Source: Opisthorchis felineus (lineage: Eukaryota; Platyhelminthes; Trematoda; Opisthorchiida; Opisthorchiidae). Taken from it: a stretch of DNA of 64,000 bases. The number at the start of each line of letters is the position of its first letter. Positions within the stretch are counted from its first letter, which is position 1. A program made the translations under genes and the position numbers. The DNA is taken from contig SJOL01004010.1 of the NCBI GenBank assembly GCA_004794785.1, positions 134,817 to 198,816 of the forward strand, written 5' to 3'. This document shows, in pieces, positions 60,306-64,000 of the stretch. The notes under the pieces were generated by a model. It did not search any database. It was not told the DNA's origin and saw nothing but the letters and a program-made list of their open reading frames with translations.

Positions 60306-63300
60306 GTAAGTGTGTTTTGCTGAAATGTTTGCTAATAGACAATTACAGGTCCTGATATAATGCTTGCCAGTCAGCCTTTTTTAGAATCAGCCCAAATAAA
60401 ATCGGTCTCTTCCCACAGTTTTTTTTACTGAGCATCAAGTCAACTCTATGCTAATGCTTGCTGACACGGACCAAACAATAAGCTAAATAGATTACGTTTC
60501 TCAAATGACGACAAACAGCAATTGATGGTGGAGCTAGTCTAGAGTATCTAAAGCATCCCCATAGTTATTTGTTCGACTCCCAATGAAGACTTACATTTCT
60601 AGGCTAACTGACCAACATCCCAATGTTTTAGTTAGTTGAGCAGTCTACCAGGCGCTCCCTTCAAAATCAATCATTGAAAGTTAGCCGACGGTTGTTGAGA
60701 AGTGAATTCTGCATGCGGTAGGGCTCCTTCCTGTTCAGACTCGTAATCTGACGATCACAACCCGATTCAAACACTGCCTAGATGTTCGTTAGTAATGCAG
60801 TACTCTATCTGTCCCCGGGCAACGACTTTCTTTCTTATAGGAGGGTTTCATGACAATAATAAGGGGTTTTAAGACCACCTCCAGAATAAGACCGCCTTCA
60901 GTTGTCCAGCCGCAGTAGCTTTCGAGCCAATTTTAAGACAAAACTTTATCCTGTATAGTTCGTGCCAAAATCACGCTAGATTCCCAGTATCCTGAACTCA
61001 AGATGGACACTTATAACTGTGCGACTGTGAAAACTTTCCCACAAATTACTCATGAATGCATACTTTCTATATGGCTAATTTAGTGAACGTGTACTGGCAG
61101 TGTCCCGAACTAGTGACACCTAAACTACATTAACTGGCCGGTAAGCAGGTGGCAGTTGATCTGTTCACCTGAAGCTCAACAAGCAGATTGACCATCATCT
61201 GATTACCAGACTGTGAACCATCGATTTGACGTTAACCTCAGTGGGCTTTCTAGAGTGAACGAACAGAGTTCTCGCGAAGCGAGCATTTACCATGCCATAA
61301 TTTTGTGTGGTTCTATGTCCACAATGGCCTGATAACCTACTTTGCCGCAAATTGACAGACAAACTGTCATTTCTGTGTGCTAAACTCATGTCCGGTTTTG
61401 CCCGGCGCAGCATGCCGTTTGCAAAAGAGTACTTATTTTTGGGTTGATGTGTTTCTAACGTCTCACTGCAGTCTGCAGGGAGGTATTAAAATTACGCCAG
61501 TCTGAAGAAATAAACGAACGACGCGTTATTAATAAGGCAGTACTCACTGTCGTCCACCTGTTTTATGAATCCTAAGATGTTTCATTTTGATGGTGTTCGG
61601 AATTCCGATTTTACTTTTTCTCGTCCCGGTTGGGACTGCTCAATCTGGGTCACTGTTTACCTCGGCTTCAATGGTCTGTGCCCACGTTTCCTGTGAATCA
61701 GAAACCTGGTTGTTGCCACAGTTTATTCGACAGCTCTAATCTCCAATAACAGGGGACATACATAGTGCACCACAAAGATTCATCAAGTCACAGCGTGAAC
61801 CAATGCGTATTACACAAACAGGGTAGGGGTGCGCGCAACCTGATTCGTAAAAACACTTTTGGTCGTCCCTCAGAAAATTCGCCATGTAAGTGGCACCAGC
61901 TACAATGCCATTTACTGGCAAAGCCGCCCTACTTCAGCAGCATATCGACCAATGATCGACAGGAACTCCTTTTATGAGAGGAAAATGTTATACCAACGGA
62001 TGACACTTGAACCTCTTGGGATTTAGCTACGGATGTCTAGGGAAAACCTGACGTTCTAACAGACCGCTTATTGGGCCAATAACCATGGCTCAAGTTCAAC
62101 GGAAAGACAATTGCTGAACAAACGGTTTTCCGGATCTTGTCCTCAAGTCAACAGTAGTCCAACGGTTACATAGTTAAAGTAGTATAAATTAAGCTCCAAA
62201 GTTCCAAATGCATGTTGTGTGAACACCCAAATGACCGGTAGACTAAAAGGCCAACTGGGTGGACAATGTCTGCTGGAATGGGGGACATATGCATCAAGCG
62301 ACGTATCACAGGAGCGAAGCAAGCTGAGCTCTAATTCAAAATGTTTCCGCTAACGTAGGATCTCCTGTGTGCGCCTATTACAAAGGTTTCGGCCATCATC
62401 AAGCTATACCTTTGGATCCGCCTCTGAAGTTCCTACAGAACCCACCAGATTGTGCGAAATACTTTGATAGGGTTGACCTCCTAGTCCGCATCCCGGAAGT
62501 GTGAATTGACGACCGCTGTGAATTACCAGGTGACTCCGCTGCTAATCTAAGAGAGAATGTGCTACTGTATTCTCTTCCCAAGTTACCTAGTCTTCCACCC
62601 ATCATGCTCCGCTACACGACAACAAGAAAAATAGTGCACAACCACAGTCTGAATGTGAATTTCAAGTGGAACATTTTGTTAGTGATCGCGATCACAGAGT
62701 TGCTGCTGCAAAGATATCCAAACCCGACGGCAGATTACATTTGCCAGTAAGTCACTTTCAAAGGGTGAACTAAAAACCACCACGATGACTGGACACATGG
62801 CTGTTGCACGACATTTTTTCCTTAATGGCTGATTTGAGACATCCTTTGCGTCTCAGTAAGTTGGTAGCTTACGTCAGATGAGTTGTCAGGCTCAGTGGAT
62901 TAGAATGGTCCAGCCTAACTGGAAAAATTGTCACAGTATGCTTTTGTCTCAAAGGTACAAAGTTGTTAAGGTTTGCGTGCTGGCCAGTCCAAGTGGGGTT
63001 TCTGTAGACCGACTTTCATAGTGAACCGTTTGGCAACCATTTTGAAATAAATTCCAAGAAATTATACATATCGCCTGCTTTTGATTCAAACATGAGCCTG
63101 AGTGAAGACATTTAACAGAGTGAACACTTCATCCCTATTTGACGAAGTTAGGAAAATATCATCCAGTGTCTTCATGCAAACAAACCATATAGGGAGCCTT
63201 TGACAAATAGGCATCTACACTTGGAACCACTTGAAAGCACTTAAATTAAAAATGATGTTATACCAGACAAAGGACCTTGGATGTTCGTCATGATCACGAC

Positions 63301-64000
63301 TGAACACCATAATAAAATGATACAGGTAGTTTATGGCACATCTGAATTCCTACAAGATCGCGTGAAAGGAGACCAGAGCGGAATATTCAAAAGTAAACTG
63401 AAGAAAGGCGAGGCAACCACATCTGACGCTATAATTAGCCGTCTTAACCCACGAGACCGGAGATTTCGAGACCGGACGTCTCCTAAAAATATACAGAACA
63501 GTTTTATAGCTCAGTGGTTAGCAGAAAAGTGGAAATATTTATACCTGCGCATTTGTCAACAGTCTCCACGGAGCCTTTGAGTTCTTTAAATGGATAAAAG
63601 AGGCGAATGTGAACTCTTGATATATATGTCCCCTGAATGACATTTCCCATTTTACGAGCGTGCAGCTTACAGAAACGACAAGCTTAGTTGTGATCACCCT
63701 AATTCATCAGGAAACCGCACACCAATCTCATTTATTTCCTTGACAGAATTGCTTTTACGCTGGGTGGTCTCATCTGCAGGTGTTCTTTAATCTAAATTCC
63801 CCACATATTTCAAGACAGAACTTTGGTACTTGAGAACTCACTCCATAAAGTGTGATCATAATGGGGGGACCTCATAGTGAGGTTGACCTTATGTTAATAA
63901 AAATCACTTGGATATATCCAGACAATAAAACTGTCAGATGTCCAGCTGGATAGTAAAAGTCCACGTGTTTAATCATCTGACGGTTCAGCCAGTTTGATTT
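60306..64000. other. No further calpain exon or other gene recognised
   Basis: The next calpain exon should start with G completing Trp and then a hydrophobic-Ser-Phe motif; none was found. A decayed tRNA-like B box occurs near 60755-60775. Frames near 62410-62600 resemble degraded retroelement gag only weakly. Confidence 0.4.

Noticed and set aside
63503..63530. tRNA A-box-like TAGCTCAGTGGTTAGC.
   Set aside because: No B box at the right spacing and no cloverleaf.
1..64000. CRISPR arrays, bacterial operons, rRNA or functional tRNA genes.
   Set aside because: None seen; the spliced genes and retroelements indicate a eukaryotic nuclear genome.

Overview
The window reads as nuclear DNA of a parasitic flatworm, most likely a digenean fluke. 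The evidence is two intron-split genes with flatworm-sized introns (from about 50 bp to several kb), AT-leaning intergenic DNA, and relics of fluke-type repeats: RTE-like non-LTR elements ending in GAT repeats, tRNA-derived SINEs, Ty3/gypsy relics and hammerhead-ribozyme-like repeats. The fluke assignment rests on recognised protein and repeat families, not on a database search.

Two host genes can be read exon by exon. On the minus strand, 4615-3331 encodes a complete five-exon RING-H2 protein of about 265 residues, a probable E3 ubiquitin ligase. On the plus strand, seven exons between 48471 and 60305 encode the protease core of a calpain. Catalytic Cys and His are present, but the position of the catalytic Asn is Ser. 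The 3' exons are not found and probably lie beyond the window.

Layout. 1-2.5 kb: 3' end of an RTE-like element, a stem-loop repeat and one copy of a duplicated segment. 3.3-5.2 kb: the RING-H2 gene with a divergent ORF. 6.8-7.6 kb: an RTE reverse transcriptase core fused to the second copy of the duplicated segment, which carries two internal deletions. 7.6-48 kb: repeat-rich DNA with no gene I can identify; several spliced-looking ORFs are recorded but not called. 48.4-60.3 kb: the calpain, whose introns hold a SINE, a 71-bp-arm palindrome, hammerhead-like repeats and a GC-rich retrotransposon gag. 60.3-64 kb: nothing recognised.

The most interesting layer is the set of small dispersed repeats that contain the two conserved hammerhead core strings (CTGANGA and GAAA) around a pairable stem II. 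I see at least two families, A (15.8, 34.0, 51.8, 52.5 and 57.2 kb) and B (22.2, 42.3 and 57.0 kb), plus two decayed copies of a third type near 20.6 and 38.3 kb. Family A occurs twice as head-to-head inverted pairs. Family B shares flanking blocks with a stem-loop repeat that exists in two configurations with an inverted core.
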